64,000 nucleotides of DNA from contig CAJFLE010000003.1 in the NCBI GenBank assembly GCA_904387375.1, positions 1 to 64,000 of the forward strand. The letters are read 5' to 3'. Below are positions 1-8,638 of this stretch, piece by piece. Position numbers and translations under genes: made by a program. The notes under the pieces were generated by a model. The model was not told the DNA's origin, did no database searches, and saw only the letters and a list, made by a program, of their open reading frames with translations. The first letter of the stretch is position 1; each line of letters starts with the position of its first letter. Source of the DNA: Candidatus Protoclostridium gallicola. GTDB lineage: Bacteria > Bacillota > Clostridia > Christensenellales > Pumilibacteraceae.

Positions 1-50
1 AACATTGTTGTCTTGAATAAAATACAACGAGGCACAGGCTGTGCCGAGTT

Positions 51-154
51 CCGTTGGCGTTCGCGCCGACACGAGCACAAAAATTTGTTAAAATTTTTAC
101 GCGCAGTGTCGCAATCGGCGCGAAACCCGAACGTTAGCGGTGCGCAAGGAATAA
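51..154 (+). repeat. Palindromic interspersed repeat, copy 1
   Basis: A core of about 74 bases holds a perfect 10-bp inverted repeat, TTCGCGCCGA at 60-69 against TCGGCGCGAA at 115-124, with an inner AT-rich palindrome (AAAAATTT at 79-86 against AAATTTTT at 91-98). A tail at 131-154 contains GCGTTAGCGGTGCGCAAGG with one changed base. The same core and tail recur in opposite orientation at 57641-57749, with the tail on the other side of the core. The last bases of the tail (AAGGA) act as the ribosome site of rqcH. It looks like a REP- or MITE-like non-coding element; no transposase is seen. Confidence 0.75.
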
Positions 155-155
155 G

Positions 156-1799
156 ATGCCTGCAGATGCAATAAATTACGCAGCGCTCGCGCGGGAGCTG
201 GATTCGGCGCTCGCGGGAGGCAGAATAGACAAGATCGTAATGAGCGACAAAAGTACGCTCATGCTTTTCGTACGCGCCGGAGGGGTCAACCGCAACCTCA
301 TAATCACGGCGGCGACGGCGCCGAGGTGCTATATCACCGCGGGGAAGATAACGGCGACGGACGTTCCCCTGTCCTTCTGCCTGCATCTCCGGCGGCACAT
401 AGGCGGAGGCGTCATCGACAAAGTGAGCGCGGCGCCGTTCGAGCGCATACTCACGTTCGACATCACGGCGCGCGGCGACCTCGGAGAAGAATTGCGGCGC
501 AAAATGATCGTGGAGATCATGGGCAAATATTCCAACGTCGTGCTGACGGACGGAGAGCTGAAAATCTCCGACGCGCTCAAAAAGGTATCTCTCGGCGAGG
601 GGCGGCCGGTGCTGCCCGGACTGAAATACGAATTTCCCGCGGACGAGACGCGGTTCTTCCCCACGGACAGAGAGGCGGCGGAGCGGCTGCGGGCGACGAC
701 GGGCGACGACGACCTGCCCGCCGTCATGGTGCGGCGCATGCTCGGACTGTCGGCGGCGACTGCGCGCGAGATAATCGCGGAGGCGTGCGGCGGAAATCTT
801 GCCGAAGGTGCCGCGCGGCTGCTTGCAAAACCGACGGCTCCCGTGGTATACTATACAGGAGGGAAGCCGAAGGATTTTTCCTTCTGCGACTACGCCACCG
901 CCGACGGAGAACGCAGGTCCTTCCCCACGCTGTCCGCGGCGATGGACGAATACTACGCGCACACGGCGGCGACCGACGTAAAAGCGCTCGCCGAAAACGC
1001 GGTGCGGCGCACGCTCGGCGCCGCGCTCGACAAGCAGCGCAAAAAGCTGGGCGTGTTCGAGCGCGAATACGCGGCGGCGCAGGATTACGAAAAGGAGCGC
1101 ATTCTCGGCGAGCTCATAACAGCCAATCTTTACAGGATAAAGCCGGGAGAGCGCACGCTGACCGCGGACAACTGGTACGAGGGCGGAGTCACCGTCATCA
1201 CGCTGACCGAAAACACGCCGCAGGAGGACGCGCAGAAACACTTCAAGCGGTATCAGAAAAAGAAGCGCACGATCGCCAGCCTGGAAAAGCAGATCGCGGA
1301 CACGAAAGGCGCGACAGACTATCTCGAAAGCGTGGAGGCGGCGCTCATGAACGCGACTACGGCGGACGACGTCGCCGAGATCGCAGAAGAGCTGGAAGAC
1401 GCGGGCTACATCACCAGGCAGAACGCGAAAAAGCGCGTAGCCGTCAGCGAGCCGCGGAAGTACGTCATCGACGGCTTCGACGTACTCGTCGGCAAAAGCA
1501 ACGTGCAGAACGACCGCATAACCAAAGAGGCACGCGGCGAGGACATCTGGCTGCACACGCAGGGCTTCCACGGCAGTCACGTAGTCATAAAAGCGCGCGG
1601 GAAGGAAGTCCCCCGCTCCGTCATAGACAAGGCGGCGGCATGCGCGGCGTTCTTTTCCAAGGCGCGGCAGTCCGAAAACGTGCCCGTGGATTACACGCAG
1701 GCAAAGAACGTGCACAAGAAAAAGGGCGCGGCACCCGGCAAGGTGGACTATTTCGGAGCAAAGACCGTATACGTCACTCCCGCGCCGCCCGCCGAATAA
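156..1799 (+). CDS. rqcH: RqcH (NFACT family) ribosome quality control protein
   Basis: 547 aa, the usual length for bacterial RqcH, formerly annotated as fibronectin-binding protein. The family binds obstructed 50S subunits carrying peptidyl-tRNA and adds C-terminal alanine tails that mark the stalled peptide for proteolysis. The NFACT-N domain carries the family motif EIMGKYSN near residue 120. A central charged, coiled-coil-like region follows (about 280-400). The C-terminal NFACT-R domain is clear: DIWLHTQGFHGSHVVIKA near residue 464 and KGAAPGKVDYFGAKTVYVTP at the end. The ATG follows AAGGA by 5 bases, and that ribosome site lies inside the palindromic repeat. The next gene follows in the same direction after about 60 bases. 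Confidence 0.93.
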   Translation: MPADAINYAALARELDSALAGGRIDKIVMSDKSTLMLFVRAGGVNRNLIITAATAPRCYITAGKITATDVPLSFCLHLRRHIGGGVIDKVSAAPFERILTFDITARGDLGEELRRKMIVEIMGKYSNVVLTDGELKISDALKKVSLGEGRPVLPGLKYEFPADETRFFPTDREAAERLRATTGDDDLPAVMVRRMLGLSAATAREIIAEACGGNLAEGAARLLAKPTAPVVYYTGGKPKDFSFCDYATADGERRSFPTLSAAMDEYYAHTAATDVKALAENAVRRTLGAALDKQRKKLGVFEREYAAAQDYEKERILGELITANLYRIKPGERTLTADNWYEGGVTVITLTENTPQEDAQKHFKRYQKKKRTIASLEKQIADTKGATDYLESVEAALMNATTADDVAEIAEELEDAGYITRQNAKKRVAVSEPRKYVIDGFDVLVGKSNVQNDRITKEARGEDIWLHTQGFHGSHVVIKARGKEVPRSVIDKAAACAAFFSKARQSENVPVDYTQAKNVHKKKGAAPGKVDYFGAKTVYVTPAPPAE

Positions 1800-1813
1800 A
1801 TCGGACGGACAAA

Positions 1814-1843
1814 ACAGACTATAATTATACAGACTATATTATT
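1814..1843 (+). repeat. 15-bp tandem duplication in leader
   Basis: ACAGACTATA occurs at 1814-1823 and again at 1829-1838 within two adjacent AT-rich 15-bp units. The stretch contains TATAAT-like hexamers and lies just before the AAAGGAG ribosome site of the next gene, so it may hold its promoter. No convincing -35 box was found. Confidence 0.4.
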
Positions 1844-1860
1844 ATAAAGGAGCAAATAAA

Positions 1861-2433
1861 ATGGCAAGCAATCAGAAAAGCACGTCTTCGTCCAACCAGA
1901 AAAGCGAAAGACAGAAGCGTCACGAAAGAGTGTCGGCAAACTTCTCACTCAATCTGACGGTGGACAAAATGGCAGGTATAATCCTCGCGGTTCTCGGTAC
2001 GTTCATACTGTTTTTCGACGGAACGACGAGCCTCACGACCATGCTCATACGCATAATCGGCGTCATCGCCGCATGCCTGGGAATTATCGCGGTCGTGAAC
2101 TATTTCCGGTATAAAAATTCGGGCAAGAGCCTGATTATCGGCATCGTGGAAATAGTCGTCGGCGTGGCGATCACGATCGCGGCGCAGCAGATATCTCTGT
2201 GGATCTTCCTTGCGCTCGGCATTATACTCGCACTGTACGGCATTTATCTGCTGATAACGAGCAAGGGACGGACGCTGGACGTCATCGTCGCCATCGTATA
2301 TATCGTCGTCGGCATACTCATCATCCTTTATATGCTCGGCACGCAGTACGGCTGGGAGTGGATAACCAGCTGGGGCAAATACCCCATCGGCATAATCGCC
2401 TATCTCGGCGCAATCCTCTTCCTGTTCATGTAA
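1861..2433 (+). CDS. DUF308/HdeD-like multi-pass membrane protein
   Basis: 190 aa. The first 35 residues are polar and rich in Ser, Gln, Lys and Arg, as in a cytoplasmic tail. About six hydrophobic helices follow (roughly 38-55, 62-80, 90-108, 113-130, 137-155 and 172-190), broken by short basic loops. The repeated GII..V.G or GI...YGIY pattern in paired helices fits the DUF308 (HdeD-like) family, whose role in Gram-positives is unknown. A good AAAGGAG site lies 8 bases before the ATG. It may be cotranscribed with rqcH. A perfect palindromic terminator follows the stop. The family assignment is by pattern only. Confidence 0.7.
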   Translation: MASNQKSTSSSNQKSERQKRHERVSANFSLNLTVDKMAGIILAVLGTFILFFDGTTSLTTMLIRIIGVIAACLGIIAVVNYFRYKNSGKSLIIGIVEIVVGVAITIAAQQISLWIFLALGIILALYGIYLLITSKGRTLDVIVAIVYIVVGILIILYMLGTQYGWEWITSWGKYPIGIIAYLGAILFLFM

Positions 2434-2453
2434 TACGGAATCGTCCGATCCGC

Positions 2454-2491
2454 AAAAACATACCCCGCACGATCGTGCGGGGTATGTTTTT
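2454..2491. terminator. Perfect palindromic bidirectional terminator
   Basis: A 38-base perfect palindrome: A5 run, CATACCCCGCACGA, its exact complement, then a T5 run. It lies between the convergent genes ending at 2433 (+) and 2548 (-) and can act as an intrinsic terminator from either side. Confidence 0.9.
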
Positions 2492-2547
2492 GATTTGCAA
2501 AGATCTGCATCGAGGGGTTAATGCAAGCCTATGCAAAGGAACGAAGC

Positions 2548-5514
2548 TTAAGCGGGAGCTTTATTCTTCCTGACACGCCGTACCACGAAGAATATCCAGA
2601 CACCGAGTCCGGCAAGCAGAACCGATTCGACAAGAATAGGCATCCATACCCAGCCGTGATTGTATTCGAATCCGCCTACGGTGAAGTCGGTGGGTTCGGA
2701 ATCGGGATCGTAAGCGAGGCGGGCCTTTTCCGTAGTCGTTATCGTATACAGCACGTTATGCGCAACGTTCTGCGCACAGTATATGAAGTAATCGTTGTTC
2801 TCGTATTTGCTGGCGTCAGAACCCGTCAGGAAGGGAGAGTTGGGGTTATTCAGCCACGTATCGTTGCCTGCCCAGATTCCCTTATAAGGCACCATGTACT
2901 TCGCGCCCCATGTGTACCAGTCTGTGACTATCATACCGCGGAAGCCCCACTCGCCGCGAAGCACATCGGTACAGAGCGCACGGCTCGCACCCGACCAGAT
3001 GGCTCCGACGCGGTTCATGGCGCTCATCAGTCCGTTGGCGCCGCCGTATTTGACTGCCAGCTCGAACGGCCTGAGATAAATTTCGCGCAGCGACTGCTCC
3101 GTCAGCCAGGTAAACAGCCCGTGTCTGCCCGTTTCGGATTCGTTTACGACCCAATGCTTGATATACGAGTAAAGGCCCTTGTTTTTCGCACCGCGCACGC
3201 ACTCTGCGCACATCATGCCCGACAGATACGGATCCTCGCTGTAATACTCTGCATTCCGGCCTCCGAAAGGAGAACGATGTATGTTCGCGCCCGGAGCGTA
3301 CCATCCCTTAACGCCCATATCCGAGGCAAGACCCTCGTTAGCGACGCTCATACCCATCTGGTATGCCAGATACACGTTCCAGGTCTGCGCGATCATAGTC
3401 GCGTTGGGATAAAGCACGAAATCGTTCTTTTTCGTACCGAATATCTGAGTGTTGAAACCGCCGGGACCGTCAAAGTCGAGATACATGGGCTTCTGGATAC
3501 TCGGAATGGCCGCGGTTTTGAAATATCCGTCGCGGATGAGATCTATAAGTTCGTTGAACGGAATCTGCTCGATCAGCTGCTGCCATTTCGGGTCGTCGTA
3601 TCCGTCGAACGAAAGCGCGTCGTTCAGCGTCATCGTGCCGGGCTGGCCGGTCTTTATTTCGCCGATGTCGCCGAGTACCGCAAGCTGCTCTGCGGTGGGT
3701 TCGTCCGCATGAGCGACCGCCTGCGTTCTTTCGTCTATCTGGCGCCGCTCGGGAGGCAGAGGAAACGTTCCGGCGAAATCGGAACGGGACATATACGATA
3801 CGGGTTCCGTTTCTTCGCTGCCGTCGATGGGTATTTCGTCTATGAGATTATCGCCGACAAATCTGTTGGTAACTTCCTCCCCCGTTATTCTGTCGGTCTC
3901 GTACCGATGACCCTCTCCGTCTATACCGTATACGATTTCGGCTTCCGTCATGGACATATCGCCTATATTATCGGCAAGCTCGTGAGCGTTTTTCATCAGC
4001 TTGATCGAATAATCGCCCGGATCGAGTTCGTATCCCTTGAAGCCGTTATTGTTTTTGTCGTAATCGTCGTACGACGCCATGTCCTGCACATACAGTTCGA
4101 GGGTAACCGGGGACGATTTTCCGGGTTCCAGCAGCGGCGTTTTTCCGAAGGCGCCGAGCACTACGTGCGATTTTTCTATCTTGGAATTATTGTCGGTGGC
4201 TTCGCCGTAAGGCGCGGTATAATAGAGCTGCACCACGTCTTTACCTGCGACGTCGCCGGTGTTCGTAACCATCACTTCGATCGTTATCTTGCCGTCTTTC
4301 GGAAGCATGCTGCCGGGAGCCGGATCGATTTTAGTCACGTTCCATTCGAAATCCGTATAGGAAAGACCGTAGCCGAACGGATACTGCACTACGCTGTCGT
4401 ACAGAAGTTCGTTTTCCGCCGCAGCGGTTTCGTAATAACGGTATCCGACGTAAATATTATCGGTATAATCGATAAATTTGTCGAAATCCGTTTCAGTATC
4501 GCCTATATACTGCTGAACTCCGTCCTCGCCCGAATTCGCGAACGAAGGCGCGGATTCGAAATCGTAAGCGATGGTGTCCGCCGTTCTGCCCGAGGGGCTT
4601 ACGGTACCGTCGAGTACGTTTATGACCGAATTCACGCCGGTCAGACCCGTGAGACCGACAAGCAGGCAGGCGTCTATACCTTCGTCATCGATGAAACCGA
4701 TTTCCGAAATATTGAACGTATTGAGGAGCACTATGACTTTGTCGCAGGCTTTTTTGGCAGCTTCGATCATTTCCTCCTCTTCGGGAGACAATTCGAGATA
4801 ATGACGGGTTTCGTCCCTCGTGGTCGATTCGCTGCGATTCGTCTGAGGCTGACGATCCTGATATTTACGCAGATCGGCGCCCTCGCCGCCCACTCTGCCG
4901 ATTACGACAAGTGCGACGTCGGAGAACTCGGACGCATTGTTAATCACTTCGTCGGTATAGTATCCGGCGCCCGGTTCGTGCAGATTGAATTTTTTGCGGC
5001 CGCTGACATTCGCGTCGCCGCGATATTCGTCCCACGTCTGCCCGCGCTCGTAGGCGGGACTGCTGTAAAAGTCTTCGTACATCTGGCGCAGTTCTTCGTT
5101 GTATTCGATACCCGCCCTTTCAAGCGCCGGGAACAGTTTGAGCTTTTCCAGCGTGGTATTCGAGAATCCCGACCCGAACGCGCCGGTAAGCCAGTCATAC
5201 GACGCCCAGCCGAAGACGTTTACTTTCAGTATTTCCTCCTCTGACAGAGGCAGCGTCGGTTTCCCCGTTTCGTCCGTGCTGTTTTTCAGCATCACTATAC
5301 CTTCGTCGGCGATGTCCACGCAAAGCTCAGCGCCCTCGGCAAGCGCTCTGTCGAGTTCTTCTGACTGAGTCTGCGTAACGCCCATAAGGAACATGCTTAT
5401 CGTCGGCGAGAATATTATACACGCAACCATCAGGGCGATCATTACGGCGACAAGCAGCGACATGAAGGACGCGTTGATGGCAATGTATGCTTTGTTCGAC
5501 ATTTTTTTCTTCAT
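2548..5514 (-). CDS. Domain-permuted GH3 glycosidase, membrane-anchored
   Basis: 988 aa. GH3 enzymes hydrolyse beta-linked glucosides, xylosides or related glycans at the cell surface. The domain order is reversed: an alpha/beta sandwich (GH3_C, about 60-330) and an Fn3-like domain (FGYGLSYTDFEW, then VVQLYYTAPYGE) come before the catalytic barrel (about 600-880). This order is known in some rumen Clostridia enzymes, for example from Ruminococcus albus and Butyrivibrio fibrisolvens. The barrel shows RSPFGGRNAEYYSEDP, KHWVVNESE and the nucleophile motif GMIVTDW with Asp865. A transmembrane anchor spans about 12-38 and a second about 952-973, ending in a basic cytoplasmic tail. GGAGG lies 8 bases before the ATG. 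It follows the three-unit lipoprotein by 19 bases as the second gene of an XRE-controlled operon. Substrate is unknown. Confidence 0.93.
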   Translation of the reverse strand: MKKKMSNKAYIAINASFMSLLVAVMIALMVACIIFSPTISMFLMGVTQTQSEELDRALAEGAELCVDIADEGIVMLKNSTDETGKPTLPLSEEEILKVNVFGWASYDWLTGAFGSGFSNTTLEKLKLFPALERAGIEYNEELRQMYEDFYSSPAYERGQTWDEYRGDANVSGRKKFNLHEPGAGYYTDEVINNASEFSDVALVVIGRVGGEGADLRKYQDRQPQTNRSESTTRDETRHYLELSPEEEEMIEAAKKACDKVIVLLNTFNISEIGFIDDEGIDACLLVGLTGLTGVNSVINVLDGTVSPSGRTADTIAYDFESAPSFANSGEDGVQQYIGDTETDFDKFIDYTDNIYVGYRYYETAAAENELLYDSVVQYPFGYGLSYTDFEWNVTKIDPAPGSMLPKDGKITIEVMVTNTGDVAGKDVVQLYYTAPYGEATDNNSKIEKSHVVLGAFGKTPLLEPGKSSPVTLELYVQDMASYDDYDKNNNGFKGYELDPGDYSIKLMKNAHELADNIGDMSMTEAEIVYGIDGEGHRYETDRITGEEVTNRFVGDNLIDEIPIDGSEETEPVSYMSRSDFAGTFPLPPERRQIDERTQAVAHADEPTAEQLAVLGDIGEIKTGQPGTMTLNDALSFDGYDDPKWQQLIEQIPFNELIDLIRDGYFKTAAIPSIQKPMYLDFDGPGGFNTQIFGTKKNDFVLYPNATMIAQTWNVYLAYQMGMSVANEGLASDMGVKGWYAPGANIHRSPFGGRNAEYYSEDPYLSGMMCAECVRGAKNKGLYSYIKHWVVNESETGRHGLFTWLTEQSLREIYLRPFELAVKYGGANGLMSAMNRVGAIWSGASRALCTDVLRGEWGFRGMIVTDWYTWGAKYMVPYKGIWAGNDTWLNNPNSPFLTGSDASKYENNDYFIYCAQNVAHNVLYTITTTEKARLAYDPDSEPTDFTVGGFEYNHGWVWMPILVESVLLAGLGVWIFFVVRRVRKNKAPA

Positions 5515-5533
5515 TATTATTGCCTCCGTCGGC

Positions 5534-8092
5534 TTATGCCGCAGCCGATGCGCCGTATCCGGTCACTACGAAATCTATGTAGTCGATGTTCGGCATCTGA
5601 GCGCTACCGTCGTAATGCGCGACTATCTCAAGTACGTTTATTCCCTCAACGAGGTCAAACGACAGTTCGCATTCATAGCTGTTGTAAGTATGATACCATT
5701 TGCCGCCTCCGGGTTCGACGGCACTTACCGTCACCCCGGTATCGAAATCGGTGCCGTTGAATGAAAAGTCGGCAACGTCGTCAATGCAAAGCGGCTCTTC
5801 GCCTTCGCTCACGGAAGTAAGTCTGAACGTAAACGACACCTTAGCCGCGGCCTTGCTGTTTACGACAAACGCAATGGTGTTGCCGTCGGCATCGAGATTG
5901 CCTATGTTACCGCCGCCGCTTATTATCGAAGTATCGCCGCCCGTTTCGATCGTGGGACCCCAAGCGCCGGGCTGACAGCCGGAGACATCCGAGAGTTCGG
6001 CTTCGAACTTGTAAGTATTGTCGCCGTCTATTTCGATAACGGGAATGTAAGGAACCTCAACGTTAATCGTAAGGGAATCTTTTACGAGAGGATCGGCAGC
6101 CGACGCTGCGGTTATTACGGCAGCGCCGCGAACGCCTGTGAATGTTACATTTCCCTGTTCATCCACCGTCGCCACTCTTTTGTTGTCCGACGACCAGAGA
6201 ACGTCTTCGGAAAGATCTCCCGTTTTTACGACGGTTGCGCTCAGTGCGATCGAGTCGGCCGTTCCGGCTTCGTATTTATGCTCATACGAATCCCCGGCGT
6301 CGGCGCCGTCTTTTGTTATCGTGACTGACGTCACCTCCGGAGCCGATTCTCCCTCGTACTCCGTAACAATCCAATCGACATAATCGAGGTTGGGCATTCT
6401 TGCCGAGATTTCATCGTCATTGTAATCGGTAAGCACCGTTATGGTCAGGATATTGAGCCCGGGGACAAGAGTAAACACTCCTTCAGAGTAATAATCGGCA
6501 TAGTCGAGCCATGTCTGACGATCTTCGTTCACGCGGGCGACCGTTATTCCCGTAGTAAAAGGTTCGCCGTTAAACTCGAGCTTTGCGGCCTCGTCGAACG
6601 CATAAGGAGTACCGCCTCCGGAAGGAGCCATTCTGAACATAAATCTTACTTTTGCGTTCTGCGAGCCGGCGTTCGTAACGGCGAATCCTATTTCGTTACC
6701 GGCGGTATTGAGATTGCCGAGGTTGTCGCCGCTGATATATTCGCTGTCCAAAGATTCGATGATCGTAGCGTCTTCGGGCATGTTGTTGGCTCCGGGAATG
6801 CAATTGGATACGTCGGCTTTTTCGGCCTCGAATCTGAATGTATCGAGAGCGTCGAGCGTCATGACCGATTCGTACGGCACGTTTACGGTGATGGAAACGC
6901 TGTCGCTTTTAGTCGCGTCGTCGGTAGCCGTAGCTGTTATTACGGCAGTGCCGCGCACGCCGGTCAGAGTGACGACGCCGGATTGATCGACGGAGGCGAC
7001 ATTTTCCCTGTCAGACGACCAGACGACCGTGTCCTTTTTGTTCCCGGTCTTGGATACGGCTGCCGAAAAAGTATATGACGTTACGGTGCCGTCGTAGTCG
7101 AGAACGATGTCCTCGGCCTCTTCCCCGTCCGCTCCGAGAACGGTGACCGAAGTCACTTCGCCTTCGGGAACCTCTCCGTCATACTCCACGACATTGTAAT
7201 CGATATAGTCGATATTCGGCATAAGCTTGTTAGAATCGCCGGGATCGTTGAGCATTTCTATCTTCATGATATTGGTGCCGGCAATCAGATCCACGGTAGT
7301 CGCACATTTGTAATCGTTGTAATCGAACCACGGCGTCGAAGCGCTCGGAGGAACGGTTATGCCCGTTTCGATTACGGTGTCGTTCAGGCTGATAACGGCA
7401 ACGTCGTCGACGTTGATCGGCTCATCGCTGCGTCCGCCCGGAGCAAGTCTGAACGTCAGCTCGGCTTTGGCCGCGGCCTTGCTGTCCACAACGAAGGCGA
7501 TAACGTTTCCGGCGACATTGAAATTGCCGAGGTTGCCGCCGCTGACCGCAGGATTTTCGGGATACTCTATAACGGTATTGGTCAGGCTCCCCATATCCGC
7601 AACGTCGCATCCGCTCACGTCCGCAAGTTCGGCCTCGAAACGATATTCTCCCAACGAGTCTATCGTAAGCACCGGAATGTACGGAACGGAGACGTTAATC
7701 GTCACCGAATCGGACTTGGAAGGATCGGCAGACGACGCGGCGGTTATGACCACTGAACCGCGTTTGCCTTTGAAATTGACTTTTCCCGCCCGCGTGACCG
7801 ACGCAATTTCGGTATCGCTGGATGACCAAGTCACACTCGTGGACATATCACCTTTCTGCTCGACGGTGGCAGCGAGCTCGATGGTATATCCTTCGCTGTA
7901 CGTAACTTCGAGCGTATCGACGGCCTTACCGTCCTGAGTGATGGAAACGGAAACGATTTCTTTAGTCTCCGTGTCCGACGGATCTTCGGCAGGATCGGTT
8001 TCCCCGCCGCATGCAGCCAGCGAAAATACAAAAACAAGCACTAACGCCGCCGCACAGAAAAGAAACAAAGTCTTTTCGATCAGTTTTTTCAT
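5534..8092 (-). CDS. Lipoprotein with three Ig-like plus CBM-like units
   Basis: 852 aa. A type II signal peptide with lipobox SLAAC predicts acylation at Cys28 and display on the outer face of the membrane. After an acidic linker the protein is three tandem units of about 260-275 aa. Each has a BIG2-like Ig domain (WSSDxxxxASV, then GxRGxxVITAxxxxD) followed by a beta-sandwich domain that opens with FEAExADVSxC and closes with MPNIDYI or MPNLDYV, resembling CBM6/CBM35-type carbohydrate-binding modules. It is the first gene of a two-gene operon with the GH3 enzyme downstream, so it may present substrate to that enzyme. AAGGAG precedes the ATG. The promoter carries an operator for the divergent XRE protein. 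Binding specificity cannot be read from the sequence. Confidence 0.88.
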   Translation of the reverse strand: MKKLIEKTLFLFCAAALVLVFVFSLAACGGETDPAEDPSDTETKEIVSVSITQDGKAVDTLEVTYSEGYTIELAATVEQKGDMSTSVTWSSSDTEIASVTRAGKVNFKGKRGSVVITAASSADPSKSDSVTINVSVPYIPVLTIDSLGEYRFEAELADVSGCDVADMGSLTNTVIEYPENPAVSGGNLGNFNVAGNVIAFVVDSKAAAKAELTFRLAPGGRSDEPINVDDVAVISLNDTVIETGITVPPSASTPWFDYNDYKCATTVDLIAGTNIMKIEMLNDPGDSNKLMPNIDYIDYNVVEYDGEVPEGEVTSVTVLGADGEEAEDIVLDYDGTVTSYTFSAAVSKTGNKKDTVVWSSDRENVASVDQSGVVTLTGVRGTAVITATATDDATKSDSVSITVNVPYESVMTLDALDTFRFEAEKADVSNCIPGANNMPEDATIIESLDSEYISGDNLGNLNTAGNEIGFAVTNAGSQNAKVRFMFRMAPSGGGTPYAFDEAAKLEFNGEPFTTGITVARVNEDRQTWLDYADYYSEGVFTLVPGLNILTITVLTDYNDDEISARMPNLDYVDWIVTEYEGESAPEVTSVTITKDGADAGDSYEHKYEAGTADSIALSATVVKTGDLSEDVLWSSDNKRVATVDEQGNVTFTGVRGAAVITAASAADPLVKDSLTINVEVPYIPVIEIDGDNTYKFEAELSDVSGCQPGAWGPTIETGGDTSIISGGGNIGNLDADGNTIAFVVNSKAAAKVSFTFRLTSVSEGEEPLCIDDVADFSFNGTDFDTGVTVSAVEPGGGKWYHTYNSYECELSFDLVEGINVLEIVAHYDGSAQMPNIDYIDFVVTGYGASAAA

Positions 8093-8158
8093 CTCTTTCT
8101 CCTTTTATTTTATTAAAGCCGGCCGTGAATAGCCGCAACTTCCCCTTTTATACTAAAT

Positions 8159-8187
8159 ATTATACGGAACAAATTGTTCCAAGTCAA
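8159..8187 (-). promoter_or_regulatory. Promoter of the lipoprotein-GH3 operon
   Basis: On the minus strand TTGACT (8187-8182) and TATAAT (8164-8159) are separated by exactly 17 bases. A 15-bp palindromic operator fills that spacer, so repressor binding would exclude RNA polymerase. Confidence 0.85.
8166..8180. promoter_or_regulatory. Palindromic operator site 1
   Basis: GGAACAAATTGTTCC, a 15-bp palindrome around one central base, lies inside the -35/-10 spacer of the lipoprotein-GH3 promoter. The probable binder is the adjacent XRE protein. Confidence 0.8.
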
Positions 8188-8194
8188 GCAATTT

Positions 8195-8209
8195 GGAACA
8201 ATTTGTTCT
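8195..8209. promoter_or_regulatory. Palindromic operator site 2
   Basis: GGAACAATTTGTTCT repeats site 1 in inverse form, 29 bp away, immediately before the XRE start codon. This suggests autorepression. A half-site (AACAAATTT) continues into the first codons of the XRE gene. Confidence 0.75.
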
Positions 8210-8220
8210 AAAATTTCAGT

Positions 8221-8430
8221 ATGAACAAATTTGCGGAAAGATTATATGAACTCAGGACGGGTATGGGATTAACCAGAAAACAGTTTGCCGAAAAATGTCA
8301 GACGTTGGAACGGAACATCTCATATTGGGAACTCGGACAGCGCGAGTGCAATTTCGACATGCTTATAAAAATTGCGACGGTGCTGGACACGACCACGGAT
8401 TACCTTCTCGGAAAGTGCGATTATTATTGA
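8221..8430 (+). CDS. XRE-family HTH repressor
   Basis: 69 aa, a single helix-turn-helix domain of the Cro/CI type: KQFAEKCQTLERNISYWELG is the recognition region and TTDYLLGK the family C-terminal signature. It is divergent from the lipoprotein-GH3 operon, with two GGAACAA-N-TTGTTCC operators between them, one in the operon promoter and one at its own start. The most economical reading is a local repressor of the glycosidase operon and of itself. There is no effector domain, so the inducing signal must act through dimerisation, another protein or turnover. No canonical ribosome site precedes the ATG, and the message may have a very short leader. Confidence 0.88.
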   Translation: MNKFAERLYELRTGMGLTRKQFAEKCQTLERNISYWELGQRECNFDMLIKIATVLDTTTDYLLGKCDYY

Positions 8431-8453
8431 AGGAACCGACGCATACTAAGCGT

Positions 8454-8570
8454 ATGAAAAACGGACACGAGGAAGAAAACGCATTCGTTTCGGGAACGGA
8501 TCCCGAAGGGTCTTACACCGGCAACCCGACGATAGTCGACGAACCGGAACAGGACGCGGACGATTTATAA
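8454..8570 (+). CDS. Small acidic peptide (hypothetical)
   Basis: A possible 38-residue product starts at an ATG 24 bases after the XRE stop and ends just before a strong terminator. It is very acidic, with an early MKNGHEEEN and the end EQDADDL. No structured domain is visible. The upstream AAGGAACC is about 12 bases from the ATG, a weak spacing. Its position in an XRE transcript makes an accessory peptide possible, but translation is unproven. Confidence 0.35.
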   Translation: MKNGHEEENAFVSGTDPEGSYTGNPTIVDEPEQDADDL

Positions 8571-8584
8571 GCCGCGCGGCCATG

Positions 8585-8616
8585 AAAAAACCCGGATCCT
8601 GCGATCCGGGTTTTTT
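8585..8616. terminator. Bidirectional intrinsic terminator
   Basis: An A6 run, stem CCCGGATC, loop CTGC, complementary stem GATCCGGG, then a T6 run. It serves the XRE transcript (+) and the ABC exporter operon (-). Confidence 0.9.
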
Positions 8617-8638
8617 CTTATTGCGTTTATTTCCGTTT

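Noticed and set aside
326..1957. 543-codon frame overlapping rqcH in another frame
   Set aside because: Low-complexity Arg/Gly/Ala composition and no start signal; rqcH covers the same DNA with all family motifs.
2521..5244. 907-codon open frame on the plus strand opposite the GH3 gene
   Set aside because: It has no domain, is rich in Arg, His and Tyr as expected of reversed GC-rich coding DNA, and the opposite strand encodes a complete GH3 enzyme with ribosome site. Similar long antisense frames opposite the ABC, GH3, RNase J, Tex and pyr genes were rejected for the same reason.
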